From NCBI GenBank assembly GCA_018398765.1, contig JAHBMJ010002750.1:29740-93739 (forward strand): a stretch of 64,000 nt of DNA. The letters are read 5' to 3'. The notes beneath the pieces were generated by a model. That model did not search any database. It was not told where the DNA came from and saw only the letters and a program-made list of their open reading frames with translations. The position numbers were made by a program, and so were the translations under genes. The stretch comes from Chromera velia (lineage: Eukaryota > Sar > Chromeraceae). Below, piece by piece: positions 1-12,585 of the stretch. Every line of letters starts with the position of its first letter. Within the stretch, counting starts at the first letter, position 1.

Positions 1-2
1 GG

Positions 3-1518
3 AGTGATGACGACAGCGAAGAGGAAGAAGAGGACGAACGGCCGAAGAAGAGACGAAAGAAGGGGGGGAAGAATAAGAAGGCAGGGGCAAAAGCCAAACC
101 TCTCTCAGGCCTTTTTGCCAACCAAAAATTTATTGCGAGGCAGAAACGCCTCGAAAAGAAGAAGAAGGCAAGTGGAGACGCCGCCTCGAGTGGTGCCCCC
201 CAGTCGGGGGCTCTGGACATGAGTTTGATGTCACAGAGGGACATCTTCTTTGACGACAACAGAGGTCCGCCTGTCTGGCTGGCTGTTTTTTTTGCTGGCT
301 CGCTGCCTAGCGCTGTGGAGTTGTTTTTCTTTTTTTCTCTTTTTGCCTCATAACACCGTTCATCCATCAATCTGTCCACTTTGTTCCGTTCGAGCTATTC
401 TTTCATATTCCCTGTTTTTCTCTCCCCTGCTTTGCATCTTTCTCTTCTGATTCCTTCCACCCTGGTGTCTGTGTGACTGTTGTTGCAGAATCCCAACTGA
501 ACCTCGTGTCCATTCTGCCAGGGAAGCTGCCCCCCGGGGAGGCGTGGGGGAACGAGGAGGAGCTGGCCGAGGTGAACCGTCTGGGTGCTTTGTACCTGAA
601 AGCGAGAGAGAAGATGGACAAGGAAAGGGAGAAGGAGGCGGAGAGGAAAAAGAAGAACAAGGGGGGAGGGGTCGACGGGGGAGACGCATTGGGGGGTGTA
701 GAGGAAGCGTTTTCTTCCACAAAGAAGGTGAGTGCACTCGCTGCGTTGAGTTACTTTCTCACTGCTTCAGCAAGTAAGTGTGTGTGTGTGTGTGTATGTG
801 TGTGTGTGTGAGAGAGAGAGAGGGAGCGGGCAGGAACATTTGCGACGCTGGACATGATGGCTGGAGGCAAAGAAGGGTAAGCAGAAAAGCATAGACAGAA
901 ATGAATAGGGAAGAGAGGAAATTGGACCTAAGAAGTCTGTCCAGTAGATGATGATAGTGTACCTCCTTCATCCATTGTGCGGGATTGTGAGGAGTGGCAG
1001 TTACAAAGATGACCTTCAAAAGTCCAGCCGGGTTTGTCTTCATTTTTGCATCCCTTCTGTTCTCTCTTCTGCTCTCTTCTCGCATCTGTTGATTTGCTCA
1101 ACACAAAAGCCGAGCGAAGAACAAGTGAGGTGACAGTTTTCATCAATCCGCCTCTCCCAAAGAAAGCACTTCTATCTGCTCTTTCTGCTTTCATAGTTCT
1201 GTACCTGGATGCTGCGGCCGTGACGTGCAGGGCGGGAAGGGCCGAGGGAGAGGGGGTGCGGTGGCAGGGGGGGGAAAAAGGGGGCAGCAGGCCAAAGCGA
1301 AGAAAAGCCAGGCTCAGCCGAAGGGGAAGAAGCAAAGAGGAAAAGGGGGGAAGGACACGGGATCCGACGGAGAAGGAGACGATGGTGAGGGGGCCGAAGA
1401 AGAGGAGCAGACAGAAGGAGACGGGCAGGGTGGTGGCAGAACGGCCGAGAGTGTTCTGCTGTCCTGTCTGGAGACAGAGAAAATGAACTTGGATTATGTC
1501 GAGAACTTCACCACTGAG

Positions 1519-1556
<38 letters not shown>

Positions 1557-1652
1557 GTGTGTGTGCGTGTGTGTGTGTCTGTGCGTGTGCGTGTGCGTGT
1601 GCGTGTGCGTGTGTGTGGGTGTGTGTGTGTGTGTGAGTGTGAGTGCATGTGT

Positions 1653-1689
<37 letters not shown>

Positions 1690-1858
1690 TGTGTGAGAGA
1701 TAAAGACAGGGAAGACAACAAAAGGATAATCAGACAGACAGACCGACAGACTAACAAAAAGGCAGGCAGAAAGAGAGAAAGGGAGAGAGAGAGAGAGAGA
1801 AAGCCAAATAGACAGAGAGAAAGAAAGGAAGGAAGCTGGAAGGAACGAAGGAAGAAAG

Positions 1859-1895
<37 letters not shown>

Positions 1896-3588
1896 AAGGA
1901 AGCAAGGAAGGAAGAAAGAATGAAAGAAAGAAAAATTGAAAGGAAAGAAGAAGAAAGAGAGAAACAAACAGTAGGGACTTTGTTTGCTTCGTTTCCTTTT
2001 CTTTGTTTTCTTCTGCAGTGATTCTTTTGATGGATCAAACCTTTTCTTTTGCAGTGATTCTTTTGATGGATCAAACCTTTTCTTCTGCAGTGATTCTTTT
2101 GATGGATCAAACCACCGATGCGTGCAGGTCCAAGGCGAAGACGGAAAGAAAAAAGAGAAGGCGTCAGTCTCTCTCTCTCTCTCTCTCTCACACACATATG
2201 TTTTCTATCTCTCGCATGCTAAGCTCCACTTGGCCTTTCCAAACGCAATCCCCACTCCACTGCTTTGCCGTCCTACTTTCCTCTTCCGCCTCGCGCCGCG
2301 CTTTTGTTTTTGCTTTTTCGTTCGTCACTTTGTGTCTGTCAAGAAGAGAAAAAAAGACAGACGAGCTCCTTTCTCTCTTCTCCCTGATGCCAGCCAAACT
2401 CTGCTTCACTGCTAAAACAACGGAATGGCAGCCAGATAAGTCTCCCAGCAGTTTTTATGCATCAGGATTGCCCCACTTCCGTTTTTTGGGGGGGGGCATC
2501 TTCGGCGATTTTTCACCTGCCTGGTTGGCCGCTTGTCTGCATTCTTCCGGCTAGCAAACTACCAAAAGGGTTTACAAAAGGATCCCCTTCCGGGTGATTG
2601 CCTTCATGCATGCCGTAACGCCACGGGCTGACTGACGTGATTGATGTGCAGTTTCAAGGGCCCCTCTATCTGGTGGGCCTCCTGTCCCTACTCGAGACTG
2701 TGGAAGTGGACAGGAGAGGCGGAGGCCGGAGACCAGAGTGTAAGTCAGACGGGGGAACAGAACGATGGGGATATACCAGTGACTAGCACAGATTTCGAGA
2801 TAAAAGAACACAGTAGAACTAAACAGACAACACAAATTGAGATGGAACTGTGCATGAAGGCAGTGGCTGGAGATTCTTTCTCAATCCAATCAGGTAGCAG
2901 GGACCAGTTACCCGTGTGACGGTCATTTTACTTTCTTCGATTCCTTTCCCTACCTTCCCCCTAGACTTCTTCTGGTGGAAAAAGATCAATGTAAGTAGAA
3001 TGAACGGATGCACAAAAAGCAAAACATACGAATACATGCATGCAGATGGACATCGAGCCTGCGGAGGAATGCGAATGGCCCTGCTTGTTCATGTCTGACT
3101 TCAGAGAGAACGTCAAGACTCTGGATTTGGACCCTCCCTCTCTCCTCTCAAAAGAACACACAGCGCCTCAAAGTCAGCATCAGCATCCCCTACGTCCAAA
3201 ATTCCAGTGTCATATGATTCACGTCTATTGATTGCAGCATGCAGACTTTTGTTGTTTCAATTCACAGATGCGTACTCTGTAGAAAGTGTCTAAAGAAATG
3301 CATGACAGATATCTGGCGGTTGGTTGCCCGTACTCCAAAAGCGTCTCTTCTTCCTTCATTCATTCCTTTGACGAGGGCATCCGTATTTTCTCTCGAGCAT
3401 TTGATTATTTGATTTGGTGCCGATCTCACCTTTCATCTGTCTGTATGTCTCTGTCTGGTTTTCAGCGTGACTTGCTCTCTCTCTTCCGTGACTCTTCCTC
3501 TCTTCTCTTTTCTTGTCTTCTCTCTTTTCCTGCAGCGAAGAAGTCTATCAGGTGCACTGTGAACCGTCAGCCGGAAGCGCGAGACTAG
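3..3588 (+). CDS. 3' part of a multi-exon gene for a Lys/Glu-rich protein of unknown function
   Basis: The gene enters the window already open. Exons that chain in phase are 3-264, 490-727, 1231-1518, about 2128-2163, 2652-2739, 2965-2990 and 3046 onward, with a possible last exon ending in TAG at 3588. The first exons encode acidic and basic low-complexity runs ([20 protein letters not shown], then long Lys/Glu helices), which suggests a nuclear or nucleolar protein with a coiled-coil part. Later exons are more globular: [20 protein letters not shown], then YFFWWKKIN, then [20 protein letters not shown] do not recognise the family. Weak points are the junction around 2128-2163 (the donor may be GC or lie in the following CT repeat) and the 3' end. 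Introns 2 and 3 carry long TG and AG microsatellites. Confidence 0.6.
779..821. repeat. Intronic (TG)n then (AG)n microsatellite
   Basis: TG dinucleotide run interrupted once by TA, followed by a short GA run, about 50 bases downstream of the gtgagt donor at 728. Confidence 0.95.
1519..1930. repeat. (TG)n tract starting at a splice donor, grading into a purine (GA/GAAG) tract
   Basis: The donor at 1519 (gtttgtgtg) passes straight into about 170 bases of TG-rich repeat, then CAGA repeats near 1730-1760, then about 150 bases of nearly pure purine (GAGA, GAAG, GGAA). It fills most of one intron. The long open frames here are artefacts of the repeat. Confidence 0.95.
2019..2113 (+). repeat. Triplicated 36-bp unit carrying a 3' splice site
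   Basis: A 36-base unit starting tgattcttttgatggatc and ending in a pyrimidine tract plus TGCAG occurs at 2019-2054 and 2055-2090, and its first 23 bases recur at 2091-2113. Each full unit ends in a complete polypyrimidine-CAG acceptor; the stretch before 2019 also ends ttcttctgcag. The array thus offers several equivalent acceptors upstream of the one that keeps the frame (about 2127). Units differ by one T/C change, so the expansion is recent. Confidence 0.85.
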
Positions 3589-3928
3589 GGTAGAGTTCTG
3601 AAGCTGCTCCTTCTCTTCTGTTCTCTGCTCTATGCTCCTCTCTCCCTCTTCCCCCTTTCGTTATCTCCCCCTCCGTCTATTTTTTTCTTTTCCGTTCTGC
3701 TGTTTTTTCTTTTGCCATCGCCCTTCGATCCCCCCTAATCAAGACCTCCCTCCCTCCCTCTCTCCCTCCCCGCCGCTGTTGTGTGTACATGCAAGAAGAA
3801 AAATGAAGAACGTGTGTGCACTTGCCATGCTTTGTTCCTCGTTTGCGTTGCCTCCGCGGTCCCCCTTGCCAACGCATTCATTCCAATCTCTCTCGTTTCT
3901 TCCTTGCTTCCTCGGTTGGCTGCTGCAG

Positions 3929-5032
3929 AGGGACGAAAGGCCAAGTACAACGATCCACTCGGGCACCGTCCATTCAGCGACACGCCGGCGTTCTCTGTTC
4001 TCCGCACCAGGTCCTTTTTGTTTTTTCCTTCGTTCCTTCCATGCTTCTTTCTGAATTTCCTCCTTCCCCTCTTCGTCTCATAAGCCAAGTGGAGGTCCTT
4101 TTGGAAGTGGAGATCCTTTTGCGATAATCCATTTTCGTTGTGGATTGAAAGGGAGAAAGACGGCCCTCGCTTTCGCTTGTACGCCTTTATTTTTCTCCTG
4201 TTGTTTTGTGTATGTATGTGCACACATACATATGTGTGTGACTTGGCGTGCAGAATGCCTCTTGAGCGGTCGCGAGATGAGACGAGGAGGAGGACTGAGC
4301 TTGCCCTCATGGTGAGTTGAATTGATTGAGTGCATTTTTCTTCCGCCGCTCTCTGTCTGGGTGGCCGTTTGAGAGCATCGTTGAAATCTGTACTCTATCT
4401 GGGAGCATTCAATCGATCCACTCAGCAGAACACAATTTGGGGGGGCTGCGGTTGACCCTTGTTTCTCTTCGGACTGTTGTCAAGGCACTTCTCGGGCTTC
4501 TGTGTCTGCCTCTCGATCGCGGCTGTTCCTTTTTTTGTGTGGTGGTACAGTCATGAGAAGACTGTTGACTGAAGTGATCTTTTCTCCAGCGGATTGTTGT
4601 GCATGCCTGTCTGTTGAAACACTGCATGCGAAGATCTATCATAAAAAAACGAAACAATCGGTGGCCGGTTGGAAAGGACGTTCCAGGCCAGTGTGGTTGG
4701 TCTGTTATGCATTGGGTCTGGAGGGTCGAGACAGACCGACAGGATCGAATTGCGTCCTTAGATTTCAAAAGCAATTGATGAGAAAAGAGAAGGAGAGCAC
4801 ACACGCGATGTGTGTGATGGAAAGAGACCCCGATCCATAGCGAAGGGGAGGCCACTCACGAAGTCCTTCTCCTTTTCTTTGCATTCATCGATCGACTGGT
4901 CCGCTACATTCTCTCTTTCCTGTGCCGATGGAAAAAAGAGTTTTCTTTTTATTTTGCTCATTCTCACCGCAGGGACGTCTCCAAAGACTCCAGGCTGCTC
5001 GGAAGTTACCTCACGGATTCGTTTCTCAATAG
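3929..5032 (+). CDS. Three phase-consistent terminal exons, same gene or a small separate one
   Basis: Exons 3929-4010, 4254-4311 and 4973-5032 join in phase: 82 nt ending two bases into a codon, then 58 nt, then 60 nt ending in TAG. Each has a CAG acceptor, and the two internal donors are usable (gtcctt and gtgagt). The encoded tail is basic, with pieces such as GRKAKYNDPLGHRPFSDTP, MPLERSRDETRRRTELALM and GRLQRLQAARKLPHGFVSQ. They probably form the true 3' end of the gene that starts upstream, but the phase at the join near 3588-3929 could not be reconciled, so they are listed apart. No family was recognised. Confidence 0.4.
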
Positions 5033-6860
5033 TATTGTTGATTCACTTCCGTCGATCATGTGGACATCAATGCATGTTCGTCCTGATGATCATTAACATC
5101 GTGCAAGACAGATTGCGCTAGGGATTGCCTTCAGCTAGGTCCAAACTGCCGGTGGGCGACGCATACCCTCGTTTGCTCACTTCGTGCAGCGACTCGTGCT
5201 TGTGTGGTTATTCTTTTGAATCTTTTCGACTTCCGCCCCCAACTTCCGTCCCATGCCCTAGCCTAGGCCCTAGCTGTTGTGAGACTCGGAGCGTCTAGGC
5301 TAGGCGTCTAGGAAAGCTTTTTTTTAGCCATTTCCTAGGCTATATTTCACACTAAAATTTGAGTATAAATCTTAAAAGGCCGGGGACTAAATTCCAGGAT
5401 TAATTTATTCAGCCTGTAACTTGAAGTCAGGATTCAAATCATGTGCATCATCTAGATCTTACAGATTCTTACTTGCATCAAGAGTTGCGGGACACCCCTT
5501 GTACTGCGTTTGCAGTGTATCAGGTTTATTGTAGCTGGTCTAGTGACTGGTCCGGAGTCTGCGCGCCCTCGAGGAAGGGTCTAGACCTAGGTCTAGACAA
5601 GGGTCTAAAATGATATTCCGGAGAATCCGGGCCCTCTTATATATGTATATATACATGCATGTATGTATGTATATAAAATAATATTCCAGTATGTATGTTT
5701 TATTGAAATGCGACTTTAACAAATTAACAGAAATTTTTGATACATTAAAACATCATTTAAACATATTTTTAAACATTAATTATAAAGAAAACTAGAAAAA
5801 AAATTAAAAAACACATTAATTTGTTACAACTTTTTACTTTATTGCATGTATGCTTAAAGTATAAAAATGACTTTACAAATCATAACTAGCCTTAGAACTA
5901 GTCAGCAAAAATTGTTGGCAGATGTGTGATGCATGTGCACAAGATCGTGTCAGCATATGCCAGCAAACTAGCAAGCAGACTGGCAGCACTAGTGGCAGCT
6001 ATCAATCGGAGATAGTCAAAGAAAACCTATTGATGCGCTGATTGAGAGACGTACAGGTACATTGATGATACATTGAATCGAATCGAGATCCCGGCTTCAG
6101 CAGCAGATCTTGAACGCATGCATCCACTCGTCTCTTGTTCCAGCTTCCTGCCCTATACGCTGTCACCCGCCAGCCAGCCAACCAAAAGGCCAACGAAGCA
6201 AGCACCGACTCACCCACCCCAAAGAGGAACAAGAAAAGGAAGAAAAGGGAGACCTCTGTGCAAAAAGGAGGAGAATGAGGGGAAAAAGATTCTTCCTCAT
6301 GTGCATGAAGGCTAGCATGAAGGCCTGAATGCATGCACACCTTTCGAGCGGAAGGCTCTTCTCAAATTCGACTGTCTGTCCACCTGTCTCACTGCCTCGC
6401 ACTGCCTCTTCTCTCCATCTGACCGGGACAGAGGAGGCTGTGCTGGCAAGGGGCTGTAGGGTGAGTCAGTATGATTTTATTTGAAATAAAAATGGAGCCT
6501 CCNNNNNNNNNNNNNNNNNNNNNNNNNNNNNNNNCCTCTCTCTCTCTGTCCTTCCTCCCTACTTCCTTCTCCTCCTCCCTACCTCTTCTCTCCATTTTCT
6601 TGCACTGTCCCACAATTCTCGCTTCGTAAAATTGCCTTCGTGCTCCTCCCCTCCTCCCGACCCTCCAGCTTTTATTGATTTGAAACCCTCCTTTTCCATC
6701 AATCTGTCTCCTTCCAACCAATGTCCTCATTCCATCCAATCCCAAAGGTCCGCCTTCCTTCCTTGCCCTGCGCCTTCGTTGTTTCCTCTTCTCCATCCAC
6801 TGCATGTGAATTCCTTCCCTCCTTATATTAATATACAAATACATACACAGATACATAAAT
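5033..6860. other. Non-coding AT-rich spacer with a short assembly gap
   Basis: No supportable gene. It holds nested palindromic CTAG/CCTAGG motifs near 5255-5340 and 5575-5605, a TATATG/CATG simple repeat near 5636-5680, AT-rich sequence at 5700-5900, and pyrimidine-rich DNA after the gap. The gap is 6503-6534, flanked by CT-rich simple sequence. Confidence 0.7.
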
Positions 6861-6901
6861 GGACAGATTGGACAGGGAGCTCTATCTCTCTCTCCCTCTC
6901 T

Positions 6902-7817
6902 CTACATGTCCTCGTCCTCGGAGTCGGATGGGTCCGGAGCACCCTTCTCGGCAAGCCGCCAGTCGACCTCCTTCCTCCTTCTCCAGAAGGTCTCCTGGCA
7001 CTTGTGGTACTGGGCGTCCTCTGGGGGGAGGAACTGGGCCAGCTCAGCGAACCACTGGTTGTACCTTCCCCGCTTCCCCACCAGCTGGACGACCACCTGA
7101 GAGAGGTGTCCGTTCGCCTCGAGGATCTGGAACCCAGGTCCAGGGTCTTCGGGGGGAATCTGTTTCTTCTCTCTGACCCACTGGGACAGTCTGCAGAGGT
7201 CGTTCACCTGCGAGACAACAAGTGTGAGGACAGGCGTGCAGCAGCCTATGAGAAGGAGGAGAAAGGCAGTCAGTCAGGATGAATCTTTTTGAAGCGCAAA
7301 CAGTCGAAGAAAAGGAAAGCGAGACGAAGCAAGATCAGAAGTCAGAACCGACGTGAAGAAAGACACATCGAGACGGATCGACAAGCAGACAGTTCAACAG
7401 GACGGAAGTAGAGAGACGTAGACGCACAAAATAAAATTGGCCTTCAAATGCCAAGGGACAATCAGAACATTCCGGCTGACATCTCTCTCTCTCTCTCTCT
7501 CTCTCTCTGCGTATGTGTGTATAAGAGGTTGGGTGGGGAGAGACAGACACAGCAGCAAGCCCGCGAACTCTATCGCATTCAAAGACAGAGAAACACACGC
7601 TGTTGTTTTAACGTACTCACCTCGCGTTTGCAGATCTTCCAGAAGTCGCTGAGGTCCCAGTCGAGCTCGTCCATCGTCTTGATGATCCCCCGAGAACACT
7701 TCCGGTAGAGCCGCGCCAGGATGGCCGTCATCAGCTCCTCCATGAGCGCGTCTTCGGGGAGGAACACGATGTTTGCACTCTGCATGCAGGTAATCAGTGC
7801 ACACACACACCCCCCCC

Positions 7818-7851
<34 letters not shown>

Positions 7852-10078
7852 AAGAGAGATGATCCTTTTCATCGTTGAGCAGTGAGAAAAGCACGACATG
7901 GAGAACGACGGACTGGGTCTGTCTGTCTCTCCGTCCATCTTTCAAAGCGGAAACAACACCGGTGGTTCTTGACACGTCGAATCTTCAATCGCAGTACGTT
8001 ACATCTTTTGGCTCTGCTGCTACTGCTCTAAAGACGACAGAGGGGGCCGGAGGAGGAGAGTAAAAGGAAAGTAGGGTGTCGGGTAAAAAGAAAGAAGACA
8101 GACGCAGAGCGAAGATTGATACCCCACACAGACAAGACTTAGACTTCGTCAATTCTGCCCTTTTCCTACCCACGTTGATCAGCCAGAAGAAGTGTCTGAC
8201 GTCCCCGTTAGAGACCGCGGTGTAGAGGGAGAAGGGCGACTGGCACTTGGGGAACTGAATCTTCGTTCCGTCAGGGTACGAGTTCCGGATGTGGTTGCGG
8301 GTCTCCTGGTCTTTCATCGTTGCGTCATAGATTGCCTGCGACGAAGAAAGAACAAAGGATGTAAATGAGAAAAGAAAAAAACCTCCAGACACAGAGACAG
8401 AGAGAGACTGAGAATAGAACGAGTGACTAAAGCAAACCACCACCGGAACCAAGGCAGCTTTGAAAAAATTGTTTTTTTCTTTGATCCTGTTTTTGTTGCT
8501 TTCCAACGTTCTTCGTCTTGTACCTTGTTTCCTCCCTTTATTGTTTCCTTCTTTTTCCTTCACTTTTGAAAGTATCAGCCACCCATTGTGTGGGTCATGA
8601 AAGACTCCCTCACAGGTGATTTCTCTCTGGGTTTCTTGCGATCTTGGTAAGGGGGTGAAGAGACAAGACGGTTCTTTCTTGAATCGACTGAGATGATCCA
8701 TCCATCCAGACGTACCTTTCTGAAGATCTCCACGTCTTTTTCGGGAAGTCGGGGGTCCTTCTCGGGATCAGTCTTCAGGTCCTTCAGGAGCTGTGCCTCA
8801 TAGACATGCAGGTTCTCAGGTGGCATGTACACCTGAGCCCAGGGGAAGGGGGGGGCGTGGAGTTGGACCTTCGGCTTTTTGGGTGGAGGGTTGGCCTTCA
8901 GTTTCTCTCTATGCTCTGCCTTGATCTGCTTCTTCTCCTTCTTCGTCAGCACAGCCTTCGGGTTTGTCTGCTTTCGCTTGGCTAACTCGGTTGCACACGG
9001 ACAGGGGTCCCGAGGGGGATTGGTGGTGATCTTCAGGGACCTCAGCCAGATGAGAACGTCCCAGTGACCCTTGTCGATACACATGGGGACAACCCAGTCG
9101 CCCCACTTGTTGATGCGACCAGTGTACTGGTTGCCGTGGAGGAACTGCAGGATTTTCAGATCCCCCACCCAGACTGCCTCGTGTTTGATCGCGTTGTCGT
9201 CCCAGGGGCAGAACTCCTTCTTTTTGCTTCGCAAAAGCTGCAGTGCTTGCAGCTGCACGCAAAAGAGGACAGGAGGAAAGAGACAAGAACGACATATAGA
9301 ATATGCAGAATGGAAGTTTTCATTTCATTTTTTCAGAAAACTGTCAGGCAAGAGGCGGTGCATCAATCTGCAGACAGAAAGTCAGACAGGCAAGGAGGCA
9401 GACAAGCAGGAAGCAAGACCATAAAGCACACATACAGATAGAGAACAAAAATCACTTCATTAATTCCTTCTAGATCCCCTAATCCCCCCCCATGCCTCTC
9501 CCTCCCAACCTCCTGACTTCCTCAACCACAACAGCCCAGAGCCCCCTTTCCCCCAAAGAAACCGATAGAAAAAAAATCTCTTCATACTTATCAACCATAT
9601 CACTCAACATACATCCATTCCCATTTCGTGCCTCCCTCCCTCCCTGCCTGACTGACGCTCTTTCCCGTCACTGCAGCCTGGCAGGTTCTCTTCCCCCAGA
9701 GGAACCCCCTCTTCCCCCCCCTCTCCACATCCTTGCGAGTAATGTTACTCGACTCCAGCTCCAGCTGTTCGAGCTCTGCGAACATATCGAAGTTCCTCAG
9801 GGCCGCAGCCTCCAGAGGACCCCAATCGAGAGGGTCGGGATCTGCGGGTCTGGTGAAGTGGTCGGGGGGCCACGCCTTCAGGAGCGGGATCTTCCACTCG
9901 GCCGCGATGGGAAGCCACACGTCGTGCCCGATCCCACCGGCCACCGAGGCAACCCTCCCGATTGTGAGGCCCCAGGAGAGAATGCGACGGACGATATGCC
10001 AATGTTCGCAGACGATTGCCGCAGTCGTAAGGAGACGAATCAGTTTCGGGCAGTAGCACCTGCGCGCGCGCGCGCACA

Positions 10079-10133
<55 letters not shown>

Positions 10134-11656
10134 AGACTATCTGTTTCTTCTTCTTCCTCCTTTTGTTCATGTTCACAACAAACAAGAAAGAAAAGAAAAA
10201 AAAGAAACAAACAAACAAAAAGAAAGAAAGACAGACAGACTGTAGGTTTCTTCTTCTCTCTCCTTTTCTTCATGTACACAACAGAAAGACAGACTAAATA
10301 TTTGCCTCCTCTTCTTCATGAACACAACAGACGAAAAGAAAGAAAGCAACAAAGACAAAAGAGCATCACGACAACTACAGACAGACAGACAGACAGACAG
10401 ACAGACCGAAAGACGGAGATAGACACAGACACAGAGGCAGAGACACGTAGAGATAGAGAGGCAAAGATCCGATTCTCTTTCCTGTATTCTCTGCTACTCC
10501 CAACAGTAGGTGCTTTTTGTTCCCTGTCTCTGTATCCAATAATCGAAGAAGACGGAAGTCTCTCTACGGCTTCTTGGCTCAGACTGTGTTCCTCACCCGC
10601 TCTTCCTCACACCGATGGATGCGGCTCTGGCTGTGTCTCTCGGTCTGACTGACTCGATGTGTTTCCTTTTCTTTTCTACTTTTCCCAAAATTCCAACAGA
10701 TTGAGATACGGACAAAAAACGAATGAGAGTGAGGCCTTGCAAGGTTGTCATACCTAATGAAACAGAACAGAAAAAGACAACGGGCAGAGCTACCGAAGCC
10801 TAAACAAGACAGAAACCCAGGCGAGTAAGTCAACTGACGAGTTGATGCAGGTGTACTGTTCCACAGTGACGATGTCCCCCTTGATGACTCTGACGAGTAG
10901 TTCAAGGCCGACGTTGATGTGGCAGATGAAGTTTCCGGACGAGTTCATGGCGGCGTTGTGTTGCATGCAGAAGTTGTGGGGATACAGGTGGTTGAGGAGG
11001 CCCCGATTCTTGAGCATGAGGAGGTCTTGCAGGAACGGGATGTCTCTGAGGGCATGGATGAACTCCTCAGATCTAGGGCGCCACCCGAGGTCCTTGAAGT
11101 ACTTCATCACTGAGGGGACGGCCTTCCTCGTCGCCTCGAACCCCACTCTGTCCATCAGCTTGGCGTTGTCGCCATCAAGACAGTGGGTGAGAATCGTGTA
11201 GGCGTTGATGAACGGAGGCATGCACCTGTGGATGTTCGGAGGGGAGTTGTCCTTGGCCATTCTGTCGATCAGCTTGTTGGCGAGGTTCAAAAGTCTGTGA
11301 TGAAGGAGGAGGTAGTCCTTCACCGTACACTTGAAACACTCCGTAATGACCCGATCCTCCATCATTTTCGGTGCGTACCCCTCTTGTGGGGGCACAGCGT
11401 CCTTCCTTCCCTCTTCAGGCAAGGACAGAAGCCATTCGAGGAATGTGTAGCTGGCTCCCGGAAAGCAGTCCTCCGTCCTTGTCATCACGTTAGGGCGCAT
11501 CAACTGCTCACCGTGGACGAAGTCATAGAAAGTATTCCACTGATGGGACACCTGCCGAATAGGCAGGGGGGAATACTTGTAGGCGAAAGGAAGGATCAAG
11601 GACTGAAAAATCTCCTTGCCCTTATCGGCTTGGAGAAACTCAGCAAAACCAGACAT
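6902..11656 (-). CDS. Six-exon protein with ankyrin-like 'CPWD' repeats
   Basis: Model in transcript order: 11656-10857, 10059-9749, 9245-8716, 8335-8174, 7779-7621, 7207-6902, giving 755 residues in unbroken phase. It starts MSGFAEFLQADKGKEIF and ends SDSEDEDM. Residues about 370-430 carry repeats of the type EFCPWDDNAIKHEAVWVG followed by DLKILQFLHGNQ and GHWDVLIWL. This matches the degenerate ankyrin-like repeats (C-P-W-D ... G-x-L-x-x-L-x-W-L) common in algal, oomycete and giant-virus proteins. A Lys-rich linker follows, then similar helical hairpins (SPFSLYTAVSNGDVRHFFWL). The likely role is protein binding; no enzyme motif was seen. Most boundaries have clear gtgagt/gtacgt-type donors and CAG acceptors. 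The junction 9749/9245 was chosen because it alone keeps phase and is the least certain. Introns carry CA, GA and CAGA microsatellites. Confidence 0.75.
10060..10135. repeat. (GC)n-(AC)n-(AG)n compound microsatellite in an intron
   Basis: CGCG, CACA and GAGA runs directly abut the acceptor of the exon ending at 10059 of the minus-strand gene. CAGA-type repeats continue on and off to about 10460. Confidence 0.9.
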
Positions 11657-12585
11657 GTTGTTGTATTCTTGGCTGAGGGAGGTTCAGCAAAAGAGAAATT
11701 TACTTAAATACAGGAAGATGTGCACCTCTGTGGACTGCCGAAGCAGCGGTTCTCTTCTGCTTCTGCTCCGTTCTTTGACGGAGTCTTGAAGCAACAGCTG
11801 CCAGACTGAGGCTGATGAAGCAACAGCCACCCCGACAATCAAGAACGGAACAGGAAGGCAGAGCAAACGAAAAAGTGGGACCGGATGGTCAGCAGGGAGT
11901 GTCGATGGCTTCGATGAGATGTCTGGTGAAGTCAGGTGACCCCTTCTCTTTGAGCTGCGAAAGATGTGAATCCCTCTTAATTAATGAAATGATCGTGATT
12001 GGCGGATAGTCAGATAGATGTATATATTGGGATGTTGTGGCCCCGGAAAGTTGAAAGCTAGGAGAGGCCGCGGCCGGCCCCGGGCCCCGCGGCCCCCATG
12101 CCCCGGCCCGAACATGCAACCCACAGATACCCACAGTGGCTCCCAGATGGCTCCCAGCAAGATAATTAAGCCTATATTATTATTAAGGCAAGATGCCCAA
12201 ACAGCTTTCGACCAACAGCGTTGACGATCGATCAGACAGCTGGATTCAGACTCCGAATGCAATCGAAATGCATGACTTCGAGTCGATCGGCGATTCGACA
12301 TGAATCGACACAACGATCGCGTCGAATGTGTATGTGTGCAATAACATACAGTAACTGATGATGCTTGTCACGAATCTTGTGAGAAAGATCTGGATATCAC
12401 ACGGTCTGAAACAACAAGGAAGGCAAGCGCAGGCAGGCAGTTTTGCAGAGTCTCGCAAGGCGGCGGCAAGGGGCAACGGCACGATAGGGAAAACCAAGAC
12501 AGAAGTAGCATGGTTTGATCGTTCGAATTTCCGTCTTTCCGGTTGTCTTCCTATTTTTTTTGTCCTTGCGAAGGTTTGAAGAACT
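11657..12585. other. Spacer with a GC-rich block
   Basis: This is the 5' flank of the minus-strand gene and the upstream region of the MYND gene. At 12060-12115 there is a GGCC/CCGG-rich block whose core (gcggcccccatg ... catgcaa) resembles the sequence just after the direct repeat ending at 31996, which suggests shared mobile-element material. No convincing gene was found. Confidence 0.5.

Noticed and set aside
928-1905. Long minus-strand ORF of 325 codons rich in Thr-His and Ser-Leu repeats
   Set aside because: It is the translation of (CA)n and (CT)n microsatellites and crosses real plus-strand exons; no domain or splice support.
9492-10652. 386-codon plus-strand ORF opposite the CPWD-repeat gene
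   Set aside because: It crosses microsatellites and is antisense to well-supported exons; composition is low-complexity.
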